Shown: positions 37,003 to 45,548 of the stretch, piece after piece
Layout of the letters: each line of letters begins with the position of its first letter
Position numbering within the stretch: the first letter of the stretch is position 1
NCBI GenBank assembly: GCA_016213825.1
Contig: JACQZP010000026.1
Span: 124,001-188,000 of the forward strand
DNA: 64,000 bases
From: Acetobacterium woodii
GTDB lineage: Bacteria > Bacillota > Clostridia > Eubacteriales > Eubacteriaceae
Reading direction: 5' to 3'
Translations under genes and position numbers: made by a program
The notes under the pieces: generated by a model
Seen by the model: the letters and a program-made list of their open reading frames with translations, nothing else
What the model was told of the DNA's origin: nothing
Databases searched by the model: none

Positions 37003-37224
37003 ATGGCAGTAACCACTGATTTTCTGGAACAGAAGATCCAGATCCGCTCCAACCATGGCCTTGTCGATGGTAAAGAGAAAATCACCAGCCGTACCTATGG
37101 CGATGTGAAAGCCGCGGCCACCGATGCCGACATCTACGATGTGGCGACGATCATTGCCGGGCTTCAGGAGCCGGTACTGGAAGAAGTCATCAAACACGAA
37201 GTAAGCCTGATCGTACCGGTCTAA
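37003..37224 (+). CDS. DUF1659 protein
   Basis: A 73-residue protein from ATG 37003 after GGGAGGAC. The sequence (KITSRTYGDVKAAATDADIYDVATIIAGL) matches the DUF1659 family, small proteins found in Firmicutes beside DUF2922 and YvrJ genes and in phage lysis regions. Function unknown. The next gene starts 33 bases downstream in the same transcript. Codon use is like the rest of the module. Confidence 0.8.
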   Translation: MAVTTDFLEQKIQIRSNHGLVDGKEKITSRTYGDVKAAATDADIYDVATIIAGLQEPVLEEVIKHEVSLIVPV

Positions 37225-37257
37225 AGCTGATTCAAATCTAACGAAAGGAGGAACTCA

Positions 37258-37482
37258 ATGGCAGCAAATACCATCTTGCAACTGACCTTTAAACGGTCAG
37301 ATCTGAAAACTACCACCATGTCGATTACCAATCCCAAGACGGGACTGACAGTGGATGCAGTCAACACCGCCATGGCGGCCATTATTGCCAAAAACATTTT
37401 TGCCCCGGATGGCATGAACCTGATCGCCAAAGCCAAGGCCGAACTGGTCGTCACCGACACCACCGCCTTTTCGATGAGCTAG
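37258..37482 (+). CDS. DUF2922 protein
   Basis: A 74-residue protein from ATG 37258 after AAAGGAGG. LQLTFKRSDLKTTTMSITNPK and the C-terminal KAKAELVVTDTTAF fit DUF2922. These usually form a DUF1659-DUF2922-YvrJ trio; no YvrJ gene follows, and its usual place holds hairpin element copy 4. Confidence 0.8.
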   Translation: MAANTILQLTFKRSDLKTTTMSITNPKTGLTVDAVNTAMAAIIAKNIFAPDGMNLIAKAKAELVVTDTTAFSMS

Positions 37483-37494
37483 GCAGGGCATAGT

Positions 37495-37582
37495 CCCGGA
37501 GGATGAAAGGGGGACGTTACGGCGTGTCAGCCCTTAGGATGACATCCCGAAATGTCCCACTGTCATGCGCAGGAAACGCAAC
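37495..37582 (+). repeat. Hairpin element, copy 4
   Basis: Nearly identical to copy 1, including GGCGTGTCAGCCCTTAGG; one change in the right arm (TGTCCCAC) weakens the stem. It sits between the DUF2922 and endolysin genes. Confidence 0.75.
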
Positions 37583-37611
37583 TCAAAAATAAATCACTGA
37601 AAGGATAAACG

Positions 37612-38157
37612 ATGAACCCATTTATTAAAAAAGTCCAGGAAGCCCTGGCGGCCCGGGGCTATGCTCCCGGGCCAATTGACGGCCGGGATGGACCCAAAAC
37701 CCAGAAGGCGGTTAAGGCCTTCCAGCAGGACTCGGGACTTAGCCCCGATGGCCAGGTGGGGTGCCTCACGGAGAACCGGCTCTTTACCGAGCAGCTTAGC
37801 GTCATTTCCTTTGATGGCGATGGCTCGACTCCGCATTTTGCCCGGGCGGAATTTGCCTGCGATTGTGGCGGCGTCTATTGTGACGGCTTTCCGGCGGAGA
37901 TGAATCTGGAGCTGCTGCTGAAGCTGGAAGCCCTGCGCAACGCCTTAAACGTTCCGGTGATCATCACCTCAGGAGTCCGTTGCCCCACACGCAACGCCGA
38001 AGTGGGGGGCGTCGACAATTCCCAGCACCTCTTTGGTCAGGCCGCCGATCTCTATGCCCCCGGCATCCCGATTGAAACCGTCGCCGCCATCGCCGAAAGT
38101 CTGGGGCTGGCAGCCATTCTTTATGCTGACCGGGGCTTTGTCCATCTGGCGGTATAG
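37612..38157 (+). CDS. Endolysin: peptidoglycan-binding domain plus M15 peptidase
   Basis: A 181-residue lysis enzyme. Start ATG 37612 after GAAAGG. PG_binding_1 domain at about 4-62 (AARGYAPGPIDGRDGPKT … FQQDSGLSPDGQVG). The peptidase M15A domain is about 72-181, with zinc ligands in S-Q-H-L-F-G-Q-A-A-D (the family's S-x-H-x-x-G-x-A-x-D) and the final FVHLAV. It would cut D-Ala-containing cross-links (VanY/carboxypeptidase fold). It lacks a signal peptide, so export needs the holin encoded next, whose start overlaps this gene's end. Confidence 0.88.
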   Translation: MNPFIKKVQEALAARGYAPGPIDGRDGPKTQKAVKAFQQDSGLSPDGQVGCLTENRLFTEQLSVISFDGDGSTPHFARAEFACDCGGVYCDGFPAEMNLELLLKLEALRNALNVPVIITSGVRCPTRNAEVGGVDNSQHLFGQAADLYAPGIPIETVAAIAESLGLAAILYADRGFVHLAV

Positions 38158-38542
38158 CTGGGCCCTGGTCGGTGGCCTGATTGGCCAGCTCCTGGGCGGC
38201 TGGGACGGCTTTCTCCTCTGTCTTACCGCCTTTGTGGTGATCGACTACCTGACCGGGGTATTGGCCGCGGCCCAGCAGCAGCGTCTCTCCAGCGCCCAGG
38301 GCTTTCGCGGCATCCTCAGAAAAATCCTGATCTTTACCGTCGTCGCCATGGGGCACCTGCTGGACACCACTCTGTTAGGCGGGTCCGGCGCCCCGCTGCG
38401 GTCGGCGATGATCTTTTTCTACATCGCCAACGAGGGCCTGAGCATTACAGAAAATCTGGCCGCCCTGGGGGTGCCGATCCCCAAACGCCTCAAGCAGGTG
38501 GTGGCTGAGCTGGGGGAGGAGGATGAACCACCTCCGGGCTAA
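38123..38542 (+). CDS. Phage holin, Phage_holin_4 (toxin secretion/lysis) family
   Basis: About 139 residues. ATG 38123 overlaps the endolysin gene by 35 bases, suggesting translational coupling; TTG 38138 is an alternative. Three or four hydrophobic segments. The family core is LVGGLIGQLLGGWDGFLLCLTAFVVIDYLTGVLAA, then LRKILIFTVVAMGHLLD, and a tail with IANEGLSITENLAALGVPIPKRL, typical of the family. It forms lesions that release the endolysin. It is the last gene of the module, and a terminator follows. Confidence 0.88.
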   Translation: MLTGALSIWRYSWALVGGLIGQLLGGWDGFLLCLTAFVVIDYLTGVLAAAQQQRLSSAQGFRGILRKILIFTVVAMGHLLDTTLLGGSGAPLRSAMIFFYIANEGLSITENLAALGVPIPKRLKQVVAELGEEDEPPPG

Positions 38543-38577
38543 GTCGCCAACCCCGATTAAATAATAACCTGATTAAA

Positions 38578-38606
38578 GAGCAGTTCCCAAAGGGGCTGCT
38601 TTTTTG
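38578..38606 (+). terminator. Rho-independent terminator ending the phage-like module
   Basis: AGCAG and CTGCT arms with CCC/GGG in the stem, then six T. To 38920 the sequence is AT-rich with no gene; an inverted repeat CGATAAT…ATTATCG lies at about 38842-38875. Confidence 0.7.
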
Positions 38607-38923
38607 ATGTTTAGAAACAAAACAATAAAATACCTTTTTGAACAATGCCAAATAACCGACAAGAAAGTGAAGTAACCATGGCAGTGGCTGGGGTGGCGCA
38701 CCGGATTTTTAGCAGATGTCAGAGTTTTCAGTAAAAGCAGAAAAAGGCGATAATTTACACTTGATATATTTTGAAAACTGGCGAGAATAGCGTATAATAA
38801 AATAATGAGTTTAACGCGATAAATAATCAAAAATTATGCCTCGATAATAGCATTGGGGCCGGGAAAGGGCATTATCGCTTTGTGGTTAATCGGATACTGT
38901 GAATAAACTGCCATTTGCTTAGC

Positions 38924-38997
38924 TGTCAGTTTACTCAACCGTTTATGAAACTGACAACATGCGCCAATTTGTTTGCCTTTTAAGATAAACAATTGGC
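38924..38997 (+). promoter_or_regulatory. Two consecutive inverted repeats before the PLD-helicase gene
   Basis: TGTCAGTTT (38924) with AAACTGACA (38948), then GCCAATTTGTTT (38963) with AAACAATTGGC (38987). They end 31 bases before ATG 39029 and do not have a T-tract, so operators or a leader RNA are more likely than terminators. Confidence 0.45.
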
Positions 38998-39028
38998 ATA
39001 TCAGCAACTAAGTCAGAAAGAGGAAGAC

Positions 39029-41578
39029 ATGGGAACCTACCAGATAATTGGCGCCAATGCCACCAATCAGAATTGCATCACCGGGGAGACGGTTCATCTT
39101 TATCCGAACCTCAAGGAAGCCATCTTCCGGGCCGAAAAAATTGACATGAACGTGTCTTTTTTAATGGTGTCGGGAATCAGACTCATTCTCGATGATCTCA
39201 AAGACGCTGTGGATAAGGGCGTCGCCATTCGGATTCTCTGCGGCAATTATCTCAACATCACCCAGCCCGAAGCCCTGTATCTGCTTAAAGATGCCCTGGG
39301 GGAGCGGCTGGAGTTGCGCTTTTACAACGTTCCCAATCATTCCTTCCACGCCAAGGCCTATTTTTTTAAATATCCGGATTATGAAGAAGTCTTTGTCGGT
39401 TCCTCCAACCTGTCCAAATCAGCCCTGACCAATGGCATCGAGTGGAATTACCGGCTTAATTCCCGGGAGCATCCCGCCGATTGCGACACTTTCCGGCAGA
39501 TCTTTGAAGCGCTGCTGGTCAATCATTCCCTGATCATTGATGATACTGAACTGAAAAAATACGCCAAACAATGGATTCGCCCCAGGATTATTCAGCAAAT
39601 CGAAGAACTTGAGGAGGCGTGCCCAGCGGTTGCCGATTCGGTCGAAACTCCTGATCGGGTGGCCCAGGGACAGGCGGCATTTATCGTTGAACCGGTTGTT
39701 CCAGAGCTAGCCCCGCTGATAGCCTTTCCGCAACCCACCGGCGCGCAGGTGGAAGCCCTCTATGCCCTTAAAAACTTCCGCCGAGAACAGCTCGACAAGG
39801 GCCTGATTGTGGCTGCCACCGGCATCGGCAAAACCTTTCTGGCCGCCTTTGATTCCAGAGACTTCAACCGGATTCTGTTTGTGGCGCATCGCGACGAAAT
39901 CCTCAGCCAGGCGGTATATACTTTCAAATGCGTGCGCCGGGAGCTGTCCGCCGGCCATTTCAACGGCACCCGGAAAGATACCGATGCCGATATTATTTTT
40001 GCCTCGGTCCAGACCCTGGGCAATCCCGCCTATCTGGCGAATGGCCCCTTTGCTGCGGATGCTTTTGACTACATTATTATCGATGAATTCCATCACGCCG
40101 TGTCCAACTATTATCAGAACATCATCGATTATTTCCATCCAAAATTTCTGCTGGGTCTCACGGCCACCCCGGAGCGGCTGGATAATCAGGATGTTTTTGC
40201 CCTCTGTGACTACAACGTGGTTTACGAGGTGCGGCTCAAAGAAGCGATCAACAAAGGCTGGCTGGTACCCTTTCGCTATTATGGTATTTATGATGATCTG
40301 GATTATGACCACGTGGACTTCCGCAATGGCCAGTACGACAGCGAGCAGCTGGGCCAACTGGCCAGCGTCAACAAACGGGGCAACCTGATTTTTAAACACT
40401 ATGCCAAATATGGCAGTCGCCGGGCGCTGGGCTTCTGCATCAACCGTCGTCATGCCCTGTATATGACCAATTATTTCCGGGAACAGGGAATCGCCTGTTG
40501 CGCTGTCATCAGCGGCGCCGTCAATGAGGAACAGCGGGAACTGATCCGGGATCGGGAGTCAGCCATCGGCGAGCTGAAAACCGGAAAGCTTGCGGTGATT
40601 TTTTCGGTGGACATGTTTAACGAAGGGCTGGATATCCCTGAACTGGACATGGTGCTGTTTCTCAGACCGACCCAATCGCCGATTGTCTTTTTACAGCAAC
40701 TGGGCCGGGGCCTGCGCAAGACCCAGGGGAAAAATTATGTCAACGTGCTGGATTTTATGGGCAACTATAAAAAAGCCAATCTGGTGCCCTTTCTGCTGAC
40801 CAGTGAACCCCAGCCGGAACCATCCGGCCGATCCGGCTTCCGGCTGCCGAATGAAGACGACTACCCGGTGGACTGTCTGGTCGATTTTGATTTTAAACTG
40901 ATTGATCTGTTTAAAAAGATGGCTCGGGATCAGAAGAAAATGAAAGATCGGCTGCTTGATGAATTTGACCGCATCAGCGATGAACTGGGGCGACGGCCGT
41001 TGCGACTGGATCTCTATGTCCATCTGGATGAATCCATTTATCAGACCGTCCGGAGTAAAAAAGACCTCAATCCGTTTCGGGATTATCTGTCCTTTCTTGA
41101 TGCGATCGGCCAGATCACAGCAGCCGAACACGAACTGCTGGGAACGCCGGGTCACGCCTTTCTTAAAAACATCGAAAACACTGCCATGTCAAAAACCTAT
41201 AAAATGCCGGTGCTGCTGGCGTTTTATAACGGCGGCAAGATGAAGCAGGAAATCGATGACGAAGATCTTTACCGGAGTTTTAAGTCTTTCTATGAAAAGG
41301 CCTCCAACCGGGTTGATCTGCTCCGGGACAAAAGCACCGCCAATGCGATGAACTGGGGTAAAAAAGAATATGTCAGCCTGGCTAACCGTAACCCGGTTCA
41401 TTTTCTGGCCCAATCGGCCGGGGAATTCTTTTATCAGAATGGTGACCGCTTCTGCCTGGCACCTGAACTGGAAAGTTATCTTGCCAACCCGGTTTTTGTT
41501 AAACAGTTTAAAGATATCATTGATTACCGCACCAAGCGCTTTTATAAAGAACGGCTGGAAAAACTGCAACAACTATAA
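39029..41578 (+). CDS. PLD-domain DEAD/DEAH helicase, restriction-like
   Basis: An 849-residue protein of the SSL2-like helicases with N-terminal phospholipase-D-type nuclease domain. ATG 39029 after AAAGAGGAAG. The PLD motif is H-A-K (about 107, in FHAKAYFF) with GSSNLSKSAL 14 residues on; the usual D of HxK(x4)D is not in place. The helicase has Walker A AATGIGKT (about 260-267), DEFHH (about 351), TATPER and a C-terminal RecA lobe (QLGRGLRKTQGKNYV). The last 250 residues are helical, in the position of DUF3427-type tails. Proteins with this order are found in defence and restriction islands, cutting or unwinding foreign DNA. The methyltransferase gene follows 21 bases later. Confidence 0.85.
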   Translation: MGTYQIIGANATNQNCITGETVHLYPNLKEAIFRAEKIDMNVSFLMVSGIRLILDDLKDAVDKGVAIRILCGNYLNITQPEALYLLKDALGERLELRFYNVPNHSFHAKAYFFKYPDYEEVFVGSSNLSKSALTNGIEWNYRLNSREHPADCDTFRQIFEALLVNHSLIIDDTELKKYAKQWIRPRIIQQIEELEEACPAVADSVETPDRVAQGQAAFIVEPVVPELAPLIAFPQPTGAQVEALYALKNFRREQLDKGLIVAATGIGKTFLAAFDSRDFNRILFVAHRDEILSQAVYTFKCVRRELSAGHFNGTRKDTDADIIFASVQTLGNPAYLANGPFAADAFDYIIIDEFHHAVSNYYQNIIDYFHPKFLLGLTATPERLDNQDVFALCDYNVVYEVRLKEAINKGWLVPFRYYGIYDDLDYDHVDFRNGQYDSEQLGQLASVNKRGNLIFKHYAKYGSRRALGFCINRRHALYMTNYFREQGIACCAVISGAVNEEQRELIRDRESAIGELKTGKLAVIFSVDMFNEGLDIPELDMVLFLRPTQSPIVFLQQLGRGLRKTQGKNYVNVLDFMGNYKKANLVPFLLTSEPQPEPSGRSGFRLPNEDDYPVDCLVDFDFKLIDLFKKMARDQKKMKDRLLDEFDRISDELGRRPLRLDLYVHLDESIYQTVRSKKDLNPFRDYLSFLDAIGQITAAEHELLGTPGHAFLKNIENTAMSKTYKMPVLLAFYNGGKMKQEIDDEDLYRSFKSFYEKASNRVDLLRDKSTANAMNWGKKEYVSLANRNPVHFLAQSAGEFFYQNGDRFCLAPELESYLANPVFVKQFKDIIDYRTKRFYKERLEKLQQL

Positions 41579-41599
41579 GATTTTTTACAGGAGACCACC

Positions 41600-42187
41600 A
41601 TGAATAAAACCCTGCAATACTATAACCAAGCTGCCCATACTTTTGTCCAGGGCACCATCGATGCCGACCTCAGCAAACTGCACCGTCGCTTTCTAAAGCT
41701 GTTGCCGTTGCAGGCACACATCCTCGATCTGGGCTGTGGTTCCGGCCGGGATGCCAAAGCGTTTCTGGATGCCGGTTATCAAGTCACCGCCATGGACGGC
41801 TCCCAGGCCTGCTGCAAACTGGCCGGAGACTACATCGGCCAGCCGGTGCGCTGCCAGACTTTTGATGAACTGGATTTCGACCAGGCCTTTGACGGCATCT
41901 GGGCCTGTGCCTCGTTGCTGCATGTACCTTATGCCGAACTGACCGGCATCTTCAGGAAAGTCGCCCGGGCCTTAAGACCCGGCGGATTTTTATATGCTTC
42001 CTTTAAATATGGGGATTTTGAAGGGGAACGGAACGACCGGTATTTTACCGATTTGACGGAGGAACGGCTGGCGGTGCTGATTGAGCCGGTGGCGGGGCTG
42101 GAGATAGTGGAGACCTTTGTGACCGGGGATGTGCGAGATGGACGGGGCGGGGAGATTTGGTTGAATGTGATTGGGAGGAAGAAATAA
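41600..42187 (+). CDS. Class I SAM-dependent methyltransferase
   Basis: A 195-residue enzyme. ATG 41600 after CAGGAG. Rossmann-fold motif I DLGCGSGRD (about 40-48), acidic motif II end AMDGSQ, post-motif segment GIWACASLLHV, and ALRPGGFLYASFKYG, as in Methyltransf_11/25 families. There is no target-recognition domain or (N/D)PPY motif, so it is a small-molecule or protein methylase rather than a DNA methylase. Its closeness to the helicase suggests one transcript; whether the two cooperate is unknown. Confidence 0.88.
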   Translation: MNKTLQYYNQAAHTFVQGTIDADLSKLHRRFLKLLPLQAHILDLGCGSGRDAKAFLDAGYQVTAMDGSQACCKLAGDYIGQPVRCQTFDELDFDQAFDGIWACASLLHVPYAELTGIFRKVARALRPGGFLYASFKYGDFEGERNDRYFTDLTEERLAVLIEPVAGLEIVETFVTGDVRDGRGGEIWLNVIGRKK

Positions 42188-42259
42188 GACAACAAATAAG
42201 CATTAATAGTTAGTTGAGATGATTATTGAATGAAATTGAAAGGGTAAGTAAATGCTATT

Positions 42260-43153
42260 ATGGGAAACTTGGAAAATGACAAAGAAGATTCGATTGAAAG
42301 TAATGGTTTTGATTGGTTGTCAGAATTTAGAATTAATCAAAATGCGGCTTTGAACAACAATTACATAAAAGATCTAATAAACAATATTAGTGTGACACAA
42401 ATTTTCATGGTAGATTTAGGATACTTATCTTTTGGAAGAGATTTTACTTGCATTCGTTTCGATAAAATAATACCAACAAATTTAATTTTAGATTCTACAG
42501 CACATACATTAGAAAGTATTAAGAAGTGTTGTGAAAATACTAATTTTGCAGATGCCTATACGTTACTTAGAAAATATAGGGATGACTTGTTCTATTATTT
42601 GTTTGTTCACGTAATTTCAAAAGATATCGACTTGTTGAAAAATTCGGGGAAAGAGAATTTAAGCAAACATGAAAAATTTATATTAGATTGGACGGAAGAC
42701 AAATTATCGAAATTAAACAGTTCAGAAGTTCTAAAAGCAATTGGAGAATCAGAATATTTATCTTCAGCAATAAAAAAATATGATTTGCAAAGATCATTCA
42801 ATAAAATTGGTGATAAGCTTAATAATTTTGTTCATTCGAATGGAAAAAGTTTTTACAATGAACCGCTTCATAGAATGGGTGTGAAAGTTGAAAAATGTTG
42901 CAAGGAATTTACTCAAGAGTTGAATTATATTACTGTAGTATTTCTATTTTTGTTAGTACTTATAAAACCACTTTGCGTAATGGCATATGATTATGTCGAT
43001 TATTTGGATTGTGGAGATAAGCCCCCTAAAGGTAGTGAATATTGGGTGGCACCCTTTGTACAAGAATATCTAAAAAAGCGCAAATTACTGTTGGATGAAA
43101 ATTGTGATTTGTATTTAAAAGAAAAGACAGGGATGGAATTTGTTAAAAGTTGA
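42260..43153 (+). CDS. Hypothetical protein of the AT-rich island
   Basis: 297 residues from ATG 42260; not recognised. Base composition is strikingly AT-rich compared with the preceding methyltransferase gene, so recent transfer is likely. Mostly helical, with one strongly hydrophobic segment at about 228-246 (ITVVFLFLLVLIKPLCVMA), perhaps a membrane helix. The motif NNFVHSNG at about 190-197 recalls the R/N-x-x-x-H pockets of HEPN-like proteins (LN-x-[FY]-V-H), but the match is weak. Position between restriction-like genes makes a defence role plausible; no function can be assigned. Confidence 0.6.
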   Translation: MGNLENDKEDSIESNGFDWLSEFRINQNAALNNNYIKDLINNISVTQIFMVDLGYLSFGRDFTCIRFDKIIPTNLILDSTAHTLESIKKCCENTNFADAYTLLRKYRDDLFYYLFVHVISKDIDLLKNSGKENLSKHEKFILDWTEDKLSKLNSSEVLKAIGESEYLSSAIKKYDLQRSFNKIGDKLNNFVHSNGKSFYNEPLHRMGVKVEKCCKEFTQELNYITVVFLFLLVLIKPLCVMAYDYVDYLDCGDKPPKGSEYWVAPFVQEYLKKRKLLLDENCDLYLKEKTGMEFVKS

Positions 43154-43230
43154 AATACTAAATAGTGTTATTTAATTGAAAATTTAATTTGAAAGAATAT
43201 AGAAGGTTAGAATAAAAACCTAATACTGGT

Positions 43231-43324
43231 CATGTGGAGACGGTGGTGTTGATAACGAGGGTTTTAGCGCCTGTGTAAAATGCAACTATTGAAAGATTAA
43301 CCTACTGTATGAAACGTCCACATG
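43231..43324. other. Paired segment in the intergenic region between the two AT-rich genes
   Basis: CATGTGGA (43231-43238) pairs with TCCACATG (43317-43324), extended by CG/CG. The enclosed 76 bases (GGTGGTGTTGATAACG…) are less AT-rich than their surroundings. The interval 43154-43448 has no gene. It may hold a small RNA or be the leader of the next gene. Confidence 0.35.
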
Positions 43325-43448
43325 TCATATGGTTTGGTTTAAAAGCTTTATTTTTTTCTGGTTTTTAGGGGGTACTATAAATAAAATTACAGAGAGCGAT
43401 TTGTTTTATAAGTAAAGCTAGTTAATATATTAAGAGGGAGAATGAAAT

Positions 43449-45548
43449 ATGGGACTTCAGCCAACTAACGCGGGTATCGATTTTCAGTCACGGATTGCAG
43501 CATGCTTTATGACCAATATGCTTTTTGACATTGACTTAGATTCTGTAATAACTACTAATACTCAGTCGAAAATTAGTGAATTAAGATTTGAAACAAAAGA
43601 TAAAATTGATGACTTAGTTATTATTACATCTAATTCAAAGAAAATATATATGCAAATTAAGAGAAGCATTAATCTCAGTGAAAATAAAAATAGTGATTTT
43701 TTTGGCGTTTGTAAACAATTTGTGAAACAGTTTGTATGCAACAATTCAGAAGACTTTGCGTATATTTTGGTAACTAGTAATAATGCGTCAAAACTTGTAA
43801 CAGAAAAGTTGAGACGAATTCTTGATAGTATAAGAACGGCGCAAAGTCTTTCAGTATTAGAAGATTTTAATGATAAAGAAAAAGATGTTTTTGATAAAAT
43901 AAGAAATAATATTACAAACATATATTTAAATATTGTTGGGAAGCCAATTTTGAAGAGTGATTTGCAAAAATTACTTAAGAGAGTTTATATTGAAGTTTTT
44001 GATATTGAAAAAGGACAAAGTTATGAAAAAACTATAAAGACTATTTTATATAGCAACACTGATGTGAAATTTGATTTATTTTGGTCGAATTTGATAAGTT
44101 TGGCGCTCTCATATGCTTCGAATAGACAAATTATTACACGTGACAAATTGCATGAAAATCTTCAAATTTATTTAACCGATAATCGTAGTTTTAATAAGCA
44201 GAATATAGAGGATGAAACAAATGTTCAAAATGTAGTGTTTCAAGGTAATTTTTTCGAAAGTGAAATGGATTATGTTGTTACCTCTTATAATGAAGAATTG
44301 TTAAAACTATTAATTGATAGTGAGAAAGAAATAAAAGATAATAATGTGATATTTATTATAGCGTTGTATAGATTTGATGATTTCGGGAAAAGAACATATA
44401 AGTATATTTCGCCTGATGGTTTATTATTAACAAATGGAATTCGTCTTGAAGTTATCTATAGGAGTGCTACTCTAAAAGGCGTGTATCGTTATATAGAAAG
44501 CAATGAATTTAAAGAGGTGTACTCAGATTATCAACTCGTTGTTTTAGATGCTAATGATTGCGAGGAAGGAAAAAGTTTTATCGAAATACATTCTCAATTT
44601 CTGAAAAAGTGTGTAACCACGAACACGAATAGTAGAAGGAATTGTCTGAATTGTGGGAAGGCGGTTTATCAAGAAGAAACATATATTTGTGAGCTAGACG
44701 ACGATTCTGTGAAAAATGATGCAGGACTGATACATAAAGAGTGTATTATACCTGTTAATAGAGTAATTGGTATTGTCCAAAGGTCAGATGAGGAGGATTT
44801 CAGGCATCTAAAATATTTCGATAGTTCTCTATGGGTTAGGCTTTTAAAAGATGGTCAGTTTTTTTTGGGCGGTATCCAGAAGATAAACCAAAGAATTTCT
44901 CGAATAGCAGTTCAAACAGATAGAACATCTTTGATTGGAAATTACTGTGTTAAAGTGATTCTTGAAAATGGCTCTTATCAGATTGTAATGCAGAGAGGGA
45001 AGACGCATAGGTTTAGTAAAAAAAATGCTGAGAAATTTGTGTTAGAACTAAATAAAGAGTTCAAGAAAGGAAATGAACAGAATAACCCATTATGTTATTC
45101 AAGTGAGAGCTTAACTTTTTCTAATTATGACAACTTAGTTAGTTTGCTTGGTGATCAAGAAGAATTTATAGCTTGCGTACGAGCTGAAATTATAAAGTAC
45201 AATGAAAGCTCTGCAAAGTTATATGAAAAATGCAAGAATTATTATGCGCCTTTAATTTATCTGAGTATTGATGAAGAACCATTAATAATTAAAGGATTAT
45301 TTCCGATCTTTACAGATCCATTGGATGTTCATAAAATTTTAAACACTTGGTTACAGGCTGACATATGTATTAAAGATTATGAAATTGTTATTATAAAAGA
45401 TGATAATGAGTTTAATCTAATAGTCATTGAAATGATAACTCGTGGGATTAGACCTATGATAGATGTAAGAATAGGTAGAAATGGTGAATTGATAAGCGGT
45501 TATCTTGTGCACACTATGTCTGAATTGGAGCTGTCTCATAAACGGTAA
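43449..45548 (+). CDS. Putative defence nuclease, PD-(D/E)XK-like N-terminus plus zinc-finger-like motif
   Basis: 699 residues from ATG 43449 after AGAGGGAG. The first 100 residues read G-x-DFQSRIAACFMTNML … D54-D55-L-V-I … Q69-I-K71 … DFFGVCKQFVKQF. This is the layout of Cap4/DUF4297-like PD-(D/E)XK nuclease domains (DD-h-h … Q-x-K). I infer DNA cleavage. A helical middle follows. C399-x2-C402 and H429-x2-C432 (NCLNCGK … LIHKEC) look like a zinc-binding pair. The C-terminal 250 residues are unrecognised. Very AT-rich, like its upstream neighbour. No NTPase domain is visible, so it might act alone or with the 42260 product. Family assignment is tentative. Confidence 0.6.
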   Translation: MGLQPTNAGIDFQSRIAACFMTNMLFDIDLDSVITTNTQSKISELRFETKDKIDDLVIITSNSKKIYMQIKRSINLSENKNSDFFGVCKQFVKQFVCNNSEDFAYILVTSNNASKLVTEKLRRILDSIRTAQSLSVLEDFNDKEKDVFDKIRNNITNIYLNIVGKPILKSDLQKLLKRVYIEVFDIEKGQSYEKTIKTILYSNTDVKFDLFWSNLISLALSYASNRQIITRDKLHENLQIYLTDNRSFNKQNIEDETNVQNVVFQGNFFESEMDYVVTSYNEELLKLLIDSEKEIKDNNVIFIIALYRFDDFGKRTYKYISPDGLLLTNGIRLEVIYRSATLKGVYRYIESNEFKEVYSDYQLVVLDANDCEEGKSFIEIHSQFLKKCVTTNTNSRRNCLNCGKAVYQEETYICELDDDSVKNDAGLIHKECIIPVNRVIGIVQRSDEEDFRHLKYFDSSLWVRLLKDGQFFLGGIQKINQRISRIAVQTDRTSLIGNYCVKVILENGSYQIVMQRGKTHRFSKKNAEKFVLELNKEFKKGNEQNNPLCYSSESLTFSNYDNLVSLLGDQEEFIACVRAEIIKYNESSAKLYEKCKNYYAPLIYLSIDEEPLIIKGLFPIFTDPLDVHKILNTWLQADICIKDYEIVIIKDDNEFNLIVIEMITRGIRPMIDVRIGRNGELISGYLVHTMSELELSHKR

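Noticed and set aside
30273-38606. Complete prophage
   Set aside because: No integrase, terminase, portal, capsid or tail genes and no attachment-site repeats were seen in or around the block.
38573-38830. An 85-codon minus-strand frame after the holin gene
   Set aside because: It reads through the terminator and has no ribosome site; composition is that of AT-rich non-coding DNA.
43231-43324. Retron msr/msd RNA
   Set aside because: No reverse transcriptase gene lies nearby, which a retron requires.
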